Shown in pieces: positions 7,445-15,672 of a stretch of DNA of 30,566 bases; positions within the stretch are counted from its first letter, which is position 1; each line of letters opens with the position of its first letter. Both the position numbers and the translations under genes were made by a program. Under the pieces are notes generated by a model. It was given only the letters and a program-made list of their open reading frames with translations. It ran no database searches and was not told the DNA's origin. The DNA comes from Bacteroidales bacterium UBA2295 (lineage in GTDB: Bacteria > Bacteroidota > Bacteroidia > Bacteroidales > Tenuifilaceae): NCBI GenBank assembly GCA_002345825.1, contig DDWD01000022.1, positions 1-30,566 on the forward strand, given 5' to 3'.

Positions 7445-7461
7445 TGGCAGCTCCACTGCCA
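7445..7461 (+). repeat. small hairpin in front of the permease gene
   Basis: TGGCAG (7445-7450) pairs with CTGCCA (7456-7461) across 5 bases, 21 bases before the permease ATG. It may tune translation or mRNA stability. No T-run follows. Confidence 0.35.
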
Positions 7462-7481
7462 AGCATACCAAAACTAGAGCT

Positions 7482-9857
7482 ATGTTTAAAAATCTTTTAC
7501 TTGTATCAATCCGAAACATTAAGCGCAACAAAGGCTACAACGCCCTGAATATTTTGGGATTAACGCTGGCCATTAGCGTTTCAATGCTTGCCATACTTAA
7601 AGTTGAGGCAGAGTTAAGCTTCGAAAAATCTTTCAGGGACTACCAACGGATAATTAGGGTTAATCAGGATATTTTTGTTTCCGATCAGCATATTGAAGTT
7701 GCGGTTACCCCAGGAGCAATGGCTCCTGCTCTTGTTGATTTATTCCCAGAGGTTGAATCGAGTGTTAGAATTGAAAGAGGCAGCAGTAGCCTAAAGTATA
7801 ACGACAAGGAGATTGCATTGGAAAGAATTGTAAAATCCGACACCTCCTTTTTTAGCCTATTTGGAATTGATATTGTGCTCGGAGAGAAAAGCCGGGCACT
7901 TCAGTCAAGCGAGAGCATTGCCATCAGCGAATCAACTGCAAATAAAATTTTTGGCAAGTCTAATCCCCTCGGGCAACCGCTCACCTACAATGGAAGTATC
8001 CCTGTTGTAGTCTCGGCAGTTTACAAAGATATCCCACTAAACTCTCACCTTAAGGCCGATGCCATACTCAATATCGACAAGCACGCTACATCACCAATTG
8101 ACTCATGGTACGACAGCAGCCTGTTTACCTACATAAAGGTTAAAGACATGACCAATGTGGAGGCATTAGAGGAGAAGCTTAACGAGCTTATGGTTGAAAA
8201 AACTGCCGAAATTAGAGAGCAAATGGGTTGGAAATCGGACTTCACCCTGATGCCTATCCATAAAATTAGATTATATTCCAGTAGGATTGGCGATTCGGGT
8301 GGCGGAAGCATTGGCCATATCATTGCGCTAATTACGGTATCTATAATTGTTGTAGTGCTGGCTGCCGTTAACTACACAAATCTTAGCGTAGCCCTTGCAA
8401 ACCGGAGAGCGTATGAAGTTGGAATGCGAAAAGTTAATGGGAGCCCAAAGTATTACATCGTATTGCAATTCCTAATAGAATCCGTAATTCTATCAATAAT
8501 TGCCTTTTTTATTGCATTGCCTGTTGCTGAGCTAGGTGTGGAACCTTTCGGTAGGCTAACAGGCTTTCCCCTTTCGTACGGTGTAATCAGCAATATAAAT
8601 GTGACACTACTTTTCCTTACCTTTTCTGTTGGGTTGGGCTTGGTTGCCGGCATTTACCCCGCATTTGTTCTAAGCGCCTTTAACCCAATTAAAGTGATTA
8701 GAAAAGGTAATAGGATGCAGGGCAGAAAAACCCTATTCCGTAATATCCTTATCATATCACAATTTGCAGCGGGGCTTTCGCTCATTATTATCACCACAAC
8801 TGTTTTTCAGCAGAGGCAGTTCCTTATTAAACATTCCATGGGTTTCGACAAGGAAAATTCAATTGTTATTAACACCATGAACTTGGGCAATTCGCTAGAC
8901 CTTAGCGTGGCAAAAGCAGAGATTAAAAAGATTAACGGAGTAAAGGCTGTTTCTGTAACATCTAATAATCCGCCTCATGATTTTAGCGCAAGTAATTATA
9001 TTCCCGAAGGGTCAGCCGACAACAGAACTATGTTAATACCCAGGCTGATGGGTGACTGCGATTACACCGAGAGCTTGGGTATTGAAGTGGTAAAAGGCCG
9101 TGAGTTCGACTGTTCACTGCCCGGCGACAGCATGGGTGTTCTGGTAAACGAAACGCTGGTTCGCAGAATGGGCTGGGACGACCCCATAGGCAAGCGTATT
9201 TGGAAAAGTCAGGAGGACAACGAAGAACCATTAATTGTGCTTGGTGTTGTTAATGATTTCCATTACGAATCGATGCATACCGCCATTAAGCCCCTGCTAA
9301 TACAGCTGGACAACCGTGATGCACATATGCTAATGGTAAGGATGCAACCCGGAAATCACAAGGAAACAATTGATGCAATTAGAACTAAATGGAAAGAGAT
9401 TGCGGGTGATGCCGAGCTGAATTTCACATTTGTATCCGACAATTACAATAGCCTTTACTCATCGGAAGAAGGGATGTCAAAAGGGTTTATGATTCTTTCA
9501 TTCCTTGCAATATTTATTGCCTGCTTAGGGTTAATAGGGTTAGCAGCATACTCCACCAGCCTAAGAATTAAAGAGATTGGAATTCGGAAGGTTATGGGAG
9601 CCAGCGTAGCATCGCTACTAACATTAATTTGGTGGAGTTTTATTAAACTGGTTATAATTGCTACACTTATTGCTTGGCCCATTTCGTACTACCTTACTAC
9701 CGATTGGCTAAATAACTTTGCCTACAAGGTTAGCATTAGCCCTTGGATTTTTATTTCAGCGGCCGCCGCAGGCATCGTTCTAGCAATTATATCCATAGGA
9801 TATATTACTTATAACGCCACAAAACAAAACCCAGTGGTGGCACTAAAATACGAATAG
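7482..9857 (+). CDS. ABC transporter permease, FtsX/MacB family, duplicated type
   Basis: The 791 residues form the large Bacteroidota version with two FtsX halves. After a short cytoplasmic tail (NIKRNKGYNALNILGL) comes the first membrane helix (about 20-38), a MacB-type periplasmic domain to about 275, three helices (about 277-302, 323-350, 373-398), a fifth helix near 420-442, a second periplasmic domain to about 665, and three final helices (about 667-690, 711-738, 751-778). Characteristic FtsX phrases are YEVGMRKVNGS and KEIGIRKVMGAS. It should act with the ATPase at 5710-6426 as a mechanotransmission-type transporter on an envelope substrate, possibly an antimicrobial peptide or lipid; the substrate is unknown. 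The length is normal and no defect is seen. Confidence 0.93.
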   Translation: MFKNLLLVSIRNIKRNKGYNALNILGLTLAISVSMLAILKVEAELSFEKSFRDYQRIIRVNQDIFVSDQHIEVAVTPGAMAPALVDLFPEVESSVRIERGSSSLKYNDKEIALERIVKSDTSFFSLFGIDIVLGEKSRALQSSESIAISESTANKIFGKSNPLGQPLTYNGSIPVVVSAVYKDIPLNSHLKADAILNIDKHATSPIDSWYDSSLFTYIKVKDMTNVEALEEKLNELMVEKTAEIREQMGWKSDFTLMPIHKIRLYSSRIGDSGGGSIGHIIALITVSIIVVVLAAVNYTNLSVALANRRAYEVGMRKVNGSPKYYIVLQFLIESVILSIIAFFIALPVAELGVEPFGRLTGFPLSYGVISNINVTLLFLTFSVGLGLVAGIYPAFVLSAFNPIKVIRKGNRMQGRKTLFRNILIISQFAAGLSLIIITTTVFQQRQFLIKHSMGFDKENSIVINTMNLGNSLDLSVAKAEIKKINGVKAVSVTSNNPPHDFSASNYIPEGSADNRTMLIPRLMGDCDYTESLGIEVVKGREFDCSLPGDSMGVLVNETLVRRMGWDDPIGKRIWKSQEDNEEPLIVLGVVNDFHYESMHTAIKPLLIQLDNRDAHMLMVRMQPGNHKETIDAIRTKWKEIAGDAELNFTFVSDNYNSLYSSEEGMSKGFMILSFLAIFIACLGLIGLAAYSTSLRIKEIGIRKVMGASVASLLTLIWWSFIKLVIIATLIAWPISYYLTTDWLNNFAYKVSISPWIFISAAAAGIVLAIISIGYITYNATKQNPVVALKYE

Positions 9858-9885
9858 CATTACTAAACCAAAAAAATCTCAACCC

Positions 9886-10578
9886 ATGAAAACAAAAATT
9901 ATTGCTCTTTTTGCCGTGTTGGTATCCTTGTTACACCTAACGGCCTGTGCCCAGCAGCAAGCGGGAAAAAGATATTTCGAAATACCCAATGCAGAAACCA
10001 TAAGCATTGACATTGCATGCCAGCTAATTGTGGTACAGGGTAACAAGCCAAACATCGAAATACTAGGCGAAGAAGATCTTTTAAACGAGATTGAAACCAA
10101 AATTGCTAACGGGAAGGTAACCTTAAGAAGCGAACGTGACTGGAAATTTCGCGATAAAGTTGTAGTTAAGGTTGAGGCAGATAACTTAAGGCGGTTAAAC
10201 ATTGGTGGCGCTGTAGATATGAAAACCGTTGAAACACTGCAGCTCGCCAACCTAAAAATGTCAGTTTCCGGGGTGGGCAATATCGAAATGAGCCTTAAAT
10301 CGGAAAACTTTGAACTCACGTGCAGCGGGGTTTGCAATATGGATATCACAGGAGGTACTGAGAATTTAAGTGTAAAAGTAAGCGGGGTGGGCAATATTGA
10401 TGCAACCGAGTTCAAGTCCATTTACGCAGATGTAAGCAATAGCGGCGTAGGCAAAATAAACGTGCTGGTTGTTGATGAACTCGACGCCACAGTATCGGGC
10501 ATTGGGTCAATACGCTATGCAGGCAATCCATCGGTTAGGGCAAATATTTCTGGTCTAGGCAGTGTAAAGAAATACTAA
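9886..10578 (+). CDS. lipoprotein with a GIN/DUF2807 beta-helix domain
   Basis: The 230 residues have a lipobox LTAC with Cys21 as the lipidated residue, followed by AQQQA. The domain of the DUF2807 type (putative autotransporter-head GIN domain) covers about 30-228. Its second half carries a short beta-helix repeat with SGVG/SGIG/SGLG turns at about 128, 147, 166, 186, 204 and 222, a period of 18-20 residues. The gene follows the permease by 28 bases and closes the operon. The family is exported, common in Bacteroidota, and of unknown function. Here it may sense or bind the substrate of the adjacent transporter, which is an inference from position. Confidence 0.88.
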   Translation: MKTKIIALFAVLVSLLHLTACAQQQAGKRYFEIPNAETISIDIACQLIVVQGNKPNIEILGEEDLLNEIETKIANGKVTLRSERDWKFRDKVVVKVEADNLRRLNIGGAVDMKTVETLQLANLKMSVSGVGNIEMSLKSENFELTCSGVCNMDITGGTENLSVKVSGVGNIDATEFKSIYADVSNSGVGKINVLVVDELDATVSGIGSIRYAGNPSVRANISGLGSVKKY

Positions 10579-10611
10579 GGGCAAACTTCAACACCTATAT
10601 CAAATATACAA

Positions 10612-10626
10612 AACAGCAAAGCTGTT
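10612..10626 (+). terminator. weak hairpin after the transporter operon
   Basis: AACAGC (10612-10617) pairs with GCTGTT (10621-10626) around AAA. Only AATATCATATCATATTTGG follows, not a run of T, so termination here would be inefficient or need Rho. Confidence 0.35.
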
Positions 10627-10747
10627 AATATCATATCATATTTGGACAAAAAATGGGTTGTAAACCTTACACAATAAGCATCTCAGAGTTATCAACAATT
10701 GTTAATTAATGCTGTTGATGCAGAGTTAATTAAAACGATGTAAAATA

Positions 10748-10780
10748 TTTGCATTCGGGTTCATTTACACTATATATTTG
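10748..10780 (+). promoter_or_regulatory. consensus promoter of the structured RNA
   Basis: TTTG at 10748-10751, a 21-base spacer and TATATTTG at 10773-10780 match the Bacteroidota promoter fully. Initiation is expected near 10785-10788, exactly where the first strand of the long-range closing helix (CCAGAC, 10786-10791) begins. Two TTAATTAA boxes (10702-10709, 10726-10733) and the palindrome AACAATTGTT (10694-10703) lie just upstream. Confidence 0.7.
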
Positions 10781-10785
10781 TACTA

Positions 10786-11403
10786 CCAGACGAGAGATAA
10801 AAGGCTGCTCAGAAAGGTAAGGAAATAGTAATAGCAACTTAAATGCGGCGTTACAATTTCGCACAAATCGGAAGATTTGCTTACCCCAGAGCCGAAGTCC
10901 AAACCTGGAGGGTTAGCCCAAAAGGAAGGTCAATGAAGCCAAGATCGCCTAGCGTTCTTCAAAAAATTGAGTCGAAAACAGCAAATCCGAGAGAACTTAT
11001 GTTCCCCTGATGATTTGCTGAATCCAAATCCGATTCGAAAGATGAGGAGAAGGATTGCCTGCTGAGAATGAAGGTGCCAACAAAAAATGATTACCTCAGA
11101 CTGTAAGTGGATCCGAAAGGAAAAGCACAAGACGAGATGACCAAAAGGCAAAAACGTTATTAGTGGGTTTTTACCAAACGACACTTCGTCCCCGAAGGTT
11201 GCTCCTTGGAGTAACCGAAAGGACCGCTCGAAAACCCTACTCTAACCGGCAGTGTTGGGAAAGCGAAGGGCTACAGATTGAATATCGCCAGATATTTGCT
11301 GTATGCCGGTCAGAATAACCGTAGTCTGGCACTAAAAGAAACTTCGGTTTCGGCTAGTGAATGGGAGCTGTTCGCACTGAATGGTTCCCATTACTGTTTT
11401 TAT
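10786..11403 (+). ncRNA. large structured non-coding RNA, family not recognised
   Basis: No credible coding frame is seen, yet many stems are perfect. CCAGAC 10786-10791 can close with GTCTGG 11324-11329. GCTC/GAGC (10807, 10889) and GGTAAG/CTTACC (10816, 10880) nest a hairpin CAAATC-GGAA-GATTTG (10864-10879). CAGCAAATC pairs with GATTTGCTG (10979, 11012). CTTCG/CGAAG (11184-11197) and GTTGCTC/GAGTAAC (11198-11215) are adjacent hairpins. ACCGGCA, TACAG and AATATC (11245, 11272, 11281) pair in order with GATATT, CTGTA and TGCCGGT (11291, 11299, 11304). CACTA/TAGTG encloses GAAAC-TTCG-GTTTC (11330-11359). A terminator ends the unit. The promoter upstream is consensus. It lacks the RNase P P4 helix, tmRNA features, and any intron domain V. 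Its size recalls OLE, ROOL or GOLLD RNAs, but I see no identity with them. Confidence 0.68.
11360..11403 (+). terminator. intrinsic terminator of the structured RNA
   Basis: AATGGGA (11360-11366) pairs with TCCCATT (11386-11392) and is followed by ACTGTTTTTAT. It directly follows the CACTA/TAGTG hairpin. Confidence 0.65.
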
Positions 11404-11504
11404 ACCATTCCGTTTTGCAACCATTTATCCTTAATGCCCGTATCATTTTGTACTTTCTGTATGGGAAGTATATCTATCCAAAAAGTTGGTTTGTAAAATC
11501 TTTG

Positions 11505-11512
11505 TAACTTTG
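11505..11512 (+). promoter_or_regulatory. -7 element of the soluble histidine kinase gene
   Basis: TAACTTTG matches TAnnTTTG. The upstream TTG (11486-11488) is at a short 16-base spacing, so the -33 half is poor. Initiation near 11519 would leave about 26 bases before ATG 11545 but only 8 before GTG 11527, favouring the ATG. Confidence 0.5.
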
Positions 11513-11544
11513 ACGATAGATTAAAAGTGGGAAAGGCCATTAGA

Positions 11545-12771
11545 ATGAGAACAGAAAGCAAAAAAAATGATAGAGAAAGGATAATCGGCGCATACCTGGA
11601 GTATTTCGATGCATATACCCAGCGAAATTGGGATCAAATGGTATCGCGATTTTCTCAAGAGTTTTCGATGTTTGGAACCGGTATCGACGAATACAGCACA
11701 TCAACCTCCGAAACCTTAGCGTTTTACAAGCGTGAATTCGACCAATCGCCCAGTATTATTGAATACAAAATCAACCGGATAGAGGTTTTTCTAACCAGTT
11801 CTACCTCGGCCTACCTTACAGTCCTGATGGATATGAAGATTTCGGCGCAAGACGAAACCATCGACTGTATGAATAATCGATCCACAGTGATTATGGTGAA
11901 AGAAGTGGATGAATGGAGAATTGCCCATGGCCACTGGTCGCAACCCGCCGAGGGACAGGATGTGGGCGATAGCATCCCCTACAAGCTGCTAAAGCAGCGA
12001 AACAAAGAGCTTGAAGAGACGGTTTCCGATCGAACCAAAGAAATTGAAAAGCAAAATATCAAACTAAGAAATTTAAACGACACCAAAACCAAACTCCTTT
12101 CAATCATTGCCCATGATCTAAGGAGCCCTTTCAATGCATTCATGGGCTTAACCGAGGTTATGCTACTCAATTTCAAAGAAAAACTACAAAACCCCGATTA
12201 CTTTAAGCTTAGGCTGCAACAAATTCATGAAAGGGCACAACACTTATACAGCGTGGCCGACAACCTGCTAAACTGGGCTTGGACACAGACCGATGAAATA
12301 AGCATCAATTGGTCAACCAGTAAAGTCGATACAATTATCAACGAGCAGGTTATCGCCCTTCACGATATGGCCAAAGGTAAAGATATAGCCATTGCATTGA
12401 ATATCGACAGCAACTCCACTGTTTATACCGATCCTGAAATTCTAGGAATTATCATTCGGAATTTCGTCTCGAACGCTCTCAAGTATTCTCACCGAGGGGG
12501 CACAATAAACATTAATGCAATACCCAACGGAAGATATACCTTACTAACAATTGCTGACAGGGGTGTAGGAATGGATCAGACAAAAATACAATCGGTATTA
12601 ACCGCCAACAACCTTGATAGTCTTCCCGGAACTGAGAAGGAAAAAGGCATCGGCTTGGGCCTTCAAATTAGTCTGGATCTGCTGAACAGGATAAAAAGTT
12701 CTTACACTATAGATAGCACTCCCAACGTGGGTACCACGATTTCAATTTCGATTCCAACAAACCCATCCTGA
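11545..12771 (+). CDS. soluble sensor histidine kinase with N-terminal NTF2/SnoaL-like domain
   Basis: I choose ATG 11545 (MRTESKKND, 408 residues); a GTG at 11527 would add six residues. Residues about 10-135 look like a SnoaL/DUF4440 NTF2-type cone (RIIGAYLEYFDAYTQRNWDQ, ending in VDEWRIAHGHWSQP), a fold that usually binds small hydrophobic ligands. A coiled coil (about 145-180) leads to the kinase core: H-box SIIAHDLRSPFN with phospho-accepting His190, N-box NFVSNALKYS, G1 DRGVGM and G2 GIGLGLQI. No membrane helix is seen, so it should sense a cytoplasmic signal. There is no response regulator beside it. It ends 8 bases from the 3' end of mutS on the opposite strand. Confidence 0.9.
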   Translation: MRTESKKNDRERIIGAYLEYFDAYTQRNWDQMVSRFSQEFSMFGTGIDEYSTSTSETLAFYKREFDQSPSIIEYKINRIEVFLTSSTSAYLTVLMDMKISAQDETIDCMNNRSTVIMVKEVDEWRIAHGHWSQPAEGQDVGDSIPYKLLKQRNKELEETVSDRTKEIEKQNIKLRNLNDTKTKLLSIIAHDLRSPFNAFMGLTEVMLLNFKEKLQNPDYFKLRLQQIHERAQHLYSVADNLLNWAWTQTDEISINWSTSKVDTIINEQVIALHDMAKGKDIAIALNIDSNSTVYTDPEILGIIIRNFVSNALKYSHRGGTININAIPNGRYTLLTIADRGVGMDQTKIQSVLTANNLDSLPGTEKEKGIGLGLQISLDLLNRIKSSYTIDSTPNVGTTISISIPTNPS

Positions 12772-12779
12772 TTTTAAAA

Positions 12780-15416
12780 TCACTTTTTCTCTTTTACACC
12801 GGCCAACCGTTTAATATCGTTCAGCTTATTGAGTGCTTCAACAGGTGTTAGATTATTGATATCGAGCGAGAGCAGCTGGTCGCGAATTTGCTTTAGCACC
12901 GGATCGTCTAGTTGGAAAATGCTTAGCTGATATCCCTCGCGACTCTTACCCAAATCGGCGCTAGGTTTCTTCAACTTCTGATCTTGTGGATTTTTCTCCA
13001 AATCGGTTAGAATTTCAGTTGCTCGTTTTACCACGCTGGGCGGCATACCTGCCATACGGGCAACGTGTATACCAAAGCTGTGCGCGCTACCACCAGGCAC
13101 AAGCTTACGTAAAAATATTACTTTATTATCTAGCTCCTTTATGGACACGTTGTAATTCTTAATGCGTGGAAACGCACCCTCCATCTCGTTAAGTTCATGG
13201 TAATGCGTAGCAAAAAGCGTTTTAGCTTTTCCAGTAGGATTTTCATGAATATACTCAGTCATTGCCCAAGCAATGGAAATACCATCGTAGGTAGATGTTC
13301 CCCGGCCAATCTCATCGAGCAACACAAGGCTCCTGTCGGAAATGTTATTCAGGATACTAGCCGCCTCATGCATCTCCACCATAAAGGTCGATTCGCCAAG
13401 CGAAATATTATCCGAAGCACCCACGCGGGTAAAAATCTTATCGACCAAACCAATGGTAGCCGCCTGAGCTGGTACGTACGAGCCCATTTGTGCCATAAGC
13501 ACAATTAGCGCTGTTTGCCTAAGCAGTGCCGATTTACCCGACATGTTTGGCCCCGTTATGATTATGATTTGCTGCGAATCGTTATTCAACAACACATCGT
13601 TTGAAACGTACTCCTCGCCCACAGGCAACATCCGTTCAATAACCGGGTGACGCCCCTCTTTGATTTTGATAGCCTCACCCTGATCGACCTTAGGTTTGCA
13701 ATAGTTATATTCAACAGCCGATGTGGCAAAGGAAAGCAAACAATCGAGCTGTGCAACAAGGTTCGCGTTGAGCTGAATTGAAGCGATATATTCCGAAAGA
13801 CTAAAAACCAGCTGATCGAAAATTTGCTGCTCCAGAACCATAACCTTTTCTTCTGCCCCAAGTATTTTAGCCTCATACTCCTTCAACTCCTCTGTAATGT
13901 AACGCTCAGCCGACACTAGGGTTTGCTTTCGAACCCACTCGGGAGGTACTTTATCCTTGTGGGTATTTCGCACTTCGATATAGTATCCAAAAACATTATT
14001 GAAACTTACCTTTAGAGAAGGAATCCCTGTACGCTCCGATTCGCGCTGCTGAAGATTAAGCAGATACTCTTTGCCCGAATGCATAATCGCTCTAAGCTCA
14101 TCGAGCTCGGCGCTTACACCTCCAGCAATCACATTCCCCTTATTCACCATTGCAGGTGGGTCGTCAGCTATTTCGCGTTCAATCTTTTCACGAATTCGGG
14201 AGCAAAGATTAATCTGCTCACCCACTCGCATTAAGGTCGACTCATTGGACTGATCGCAGGCCTGCTTAATTGCAACCAAAGCCCCTAGGGCATTTTTAAG
14301 GGTTACTAATTCACGGGGGGATATTCGGCCAACAGCGGCTTTAGATATTACGCGCTCCAAGTCGCCCATTTCGCGAATTCGCTCCTTAAAAAGTTCAGCC
14401 ACATCTGTTCTGTGGATTAAAAACTCCACCACATTTAACCTTTCGGTTATGGGCTTCTCATCCTTTAGGGGTAACGATATCCATTTCTTGAGCAATCGGC
14501 TACCCATAGGCGATACAGTTTTATCGATTATATCAACCAGCGTTTTAGCCCCTTCGTTCACCGAATAGAAAAGCTCGAGATTACGAATGGTAAACTTATC
14601 GAGCCAAACATACTTCTCCTCCTCAATCCGAGATATGGTGGCAATGTGCTTGGCTTGGGTATGTTGTGTTATATCGAGGTAGTACAAGGCTGCACCTGCT
14701 GCAACCACACCCATGCTCATCCGTTCAATACCAAACCCCTTGAGGCTGTTGGTCTGAAAATGGTTGACAAGTTTTTCTCTTGCCCCTTCCTCGTTATATG
14801 CCCACTCATCAAACTTGTACACGTAGTATCGCGTACCAAAAAACTCCACAAAATCCTTGTACTTTGAGCGCTCAACCAGCACCTCCTTAGGGCTAAAATT
14901 GGTAATTAGCTTATCGATATACTCGAACGAACCCTCAGCCACGTAAAACTCACCCGTTGATATGTCGAGAAAAGCCACACCAGCAGCTTTTTTATCGAGA
15001 TGAACACAGGCTAAAAAGTTATTCTCCTTACGCTCGAGCACGTTATCGTTGAATGAAACACCGGGTGTAACCATTTCGGTAACACCACGCTTCACTATGG
15101 TTTTAGTCATCTTGGGATCTTCGAGCTGCTCGCAAATGGCAACCCGTTGGCCAGCCCTTACCAGTTTTGGCAGGTAGGTGTCGAGCGCATGATGAGGGAA
15201 ACCAGCTAGTTCAACAAACGATGCAGCACCATTGGCCCTACGGGTAAGTGTAATACCTAGTATCTCGGCAGCTTTTATGGCATCATCGCTAAAGGTCTCA
15301 TAAAAATCGCCAACCCTGAACAGCAGAATGGCATCGGGGTGCTTCCGCTTAATAGCATTATACTGCTTCATCAGGGGTGTTTCAACTATATTTTTGCTCG
15401 AGGAACTCAAAATCAA
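12780..15416 (-). CDS. mutS: DNA mismatch repair protein MutS
   Basis: Recognises base mismatches and small loops and starts repair with MutL. The 878-residue protein has the mismatch-wedge motif Phe38-Tyr39-Glu40 in GDFYETF, the connector and lever domains, the clamp, and the C-terminal ABC-type ATPase with Walker A GPNMSGKSALL (about 620-630), Walker B LVLLDEIGRGTSTYDG (about 695-710) and ATHYHELNEME. The length is normal. The start is unusual: the frame opens with TTG at 15416 directly after a stop, a second TTG lies two codons on, and the first ATG (15371, MKQYNAIKRKHP) would remove the conserved ETPLMKQY beginning, so a TTG start is likely. Convergent with the kinase gene. Confidence 0.97.
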   Translation of the reverse strand: MILSSSSKNIVETPLMKQYNAIKRKHPDAILLFRVGDFYETFSDDAIKAAEILGITLTRRANGAASFVELAGFPHHALDTYLPKLVRAGQRVAICEQLEDPKMTKTIVKRGVTEMVTPGVSFNDNVLERKENNFLACVHLDKKAAGVAFLDISTGEFYVAEGSFEYIDKLITNFSPKEVLVERSKYKDFVEFFGTRYYVYKFDEWAYNEEGAREKLVNHFQTNSLKGFGIERMSMGVVAAGAALYYLDITQHTQAKHIATISRIEEEKYVWLDKFTIRNLELFYSVNEGAKTLVDIIDKTVSPMGSRLLKKWISLPLKDEKPITERLNVVEFLIHRTDVAELFKERIREMGDLERVISKAAVGRISPRELVTLKNALGALVAIKQACDQSNESTLMRVGEQINLCSRIREKIEREIADDPPAMVNKGNVIAGGVSAELDELRAIMHSGKEYLLNLQQRESERTGIPSLKVSFNNVFGYYIEVRNTHKDKVPPEWVRKQTLVSAERYITEELKEYEAKILGAEEKVMVLEQQIFDQLVFSLSEYIASIQLNANLVAQLDCLLSFATSAVEYNYCKPKVDQGEAIKIKEGRHPVIERMLPVGEEYVSNDVLLNNDSQQIIIITGPNMSGKSALLRQTALIVLMAQMGSYVPAQAATIGLVDKIFTRVGASDNISLGESTFMVEMHEAASILNNISDRSLVLLDEIGRGTSTYDGISIAWAMTEYIHENPTGKAKTLFATHYHELNEMEGAFPRIKNYNVSIKELDNKVIFLRKLVPGGSAHSFGIHVARMAGMPPSVVKRATEILTDLEKNPQDQKLKKPSADLGKSREGYQLSIFQLDDPVLKQIRDQLLSLDINNLTPVEALNKLNDIKRLAGVKEKK

Positions 15417-15672
15417 CTATTTAAAATACAACCAATGCTTACTTACTTCGTATAATTCAACAGAATTAGACTACACAAATGTAAAAAACATAATTAAGGG
15501 TTTCATCATTTTTGGCTAAAGTGAACTTTATTTCTTTTAATCTCATCTATTATCATTTACAATAATGCCGAAGATGGATATACCAAAATCTATATTGCAA
15601 CAAAAAAGGTTTGTTTCCTTTGATCTTACTTTATTTATAATAGTTTTACACAATTATTTTTAAATATACCAA

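Noticed and set aside
10786..11403. RNase P RNA (rnpB)
   Set aside because: Loose likenesses exist (GAAGTCC near 10894, GACCAAAAGG near 11136, CAGAATAACCG near 11311), but the P4 helix (GAAAGTCC with ACAGAA-CCGGCTT) cannot form and the spacing is far longer than in known bacterial forms.
10786..11403. tmRNA or a group II intron
   Set aside because: There is no tRNA-like acceptor and T arm, no tag frame, no GTGYG start and no recognisable domain V.
10930..11496. Short open frames on both strands inside the structured RNA region (10930-11184 minus, 11278-11496 plus)
   Set aside because: They lack recognisable motifs, overlap the paired stems and terminator, and have low-complexity or cysteine/tryptophan-rich composition typical of chance frames.
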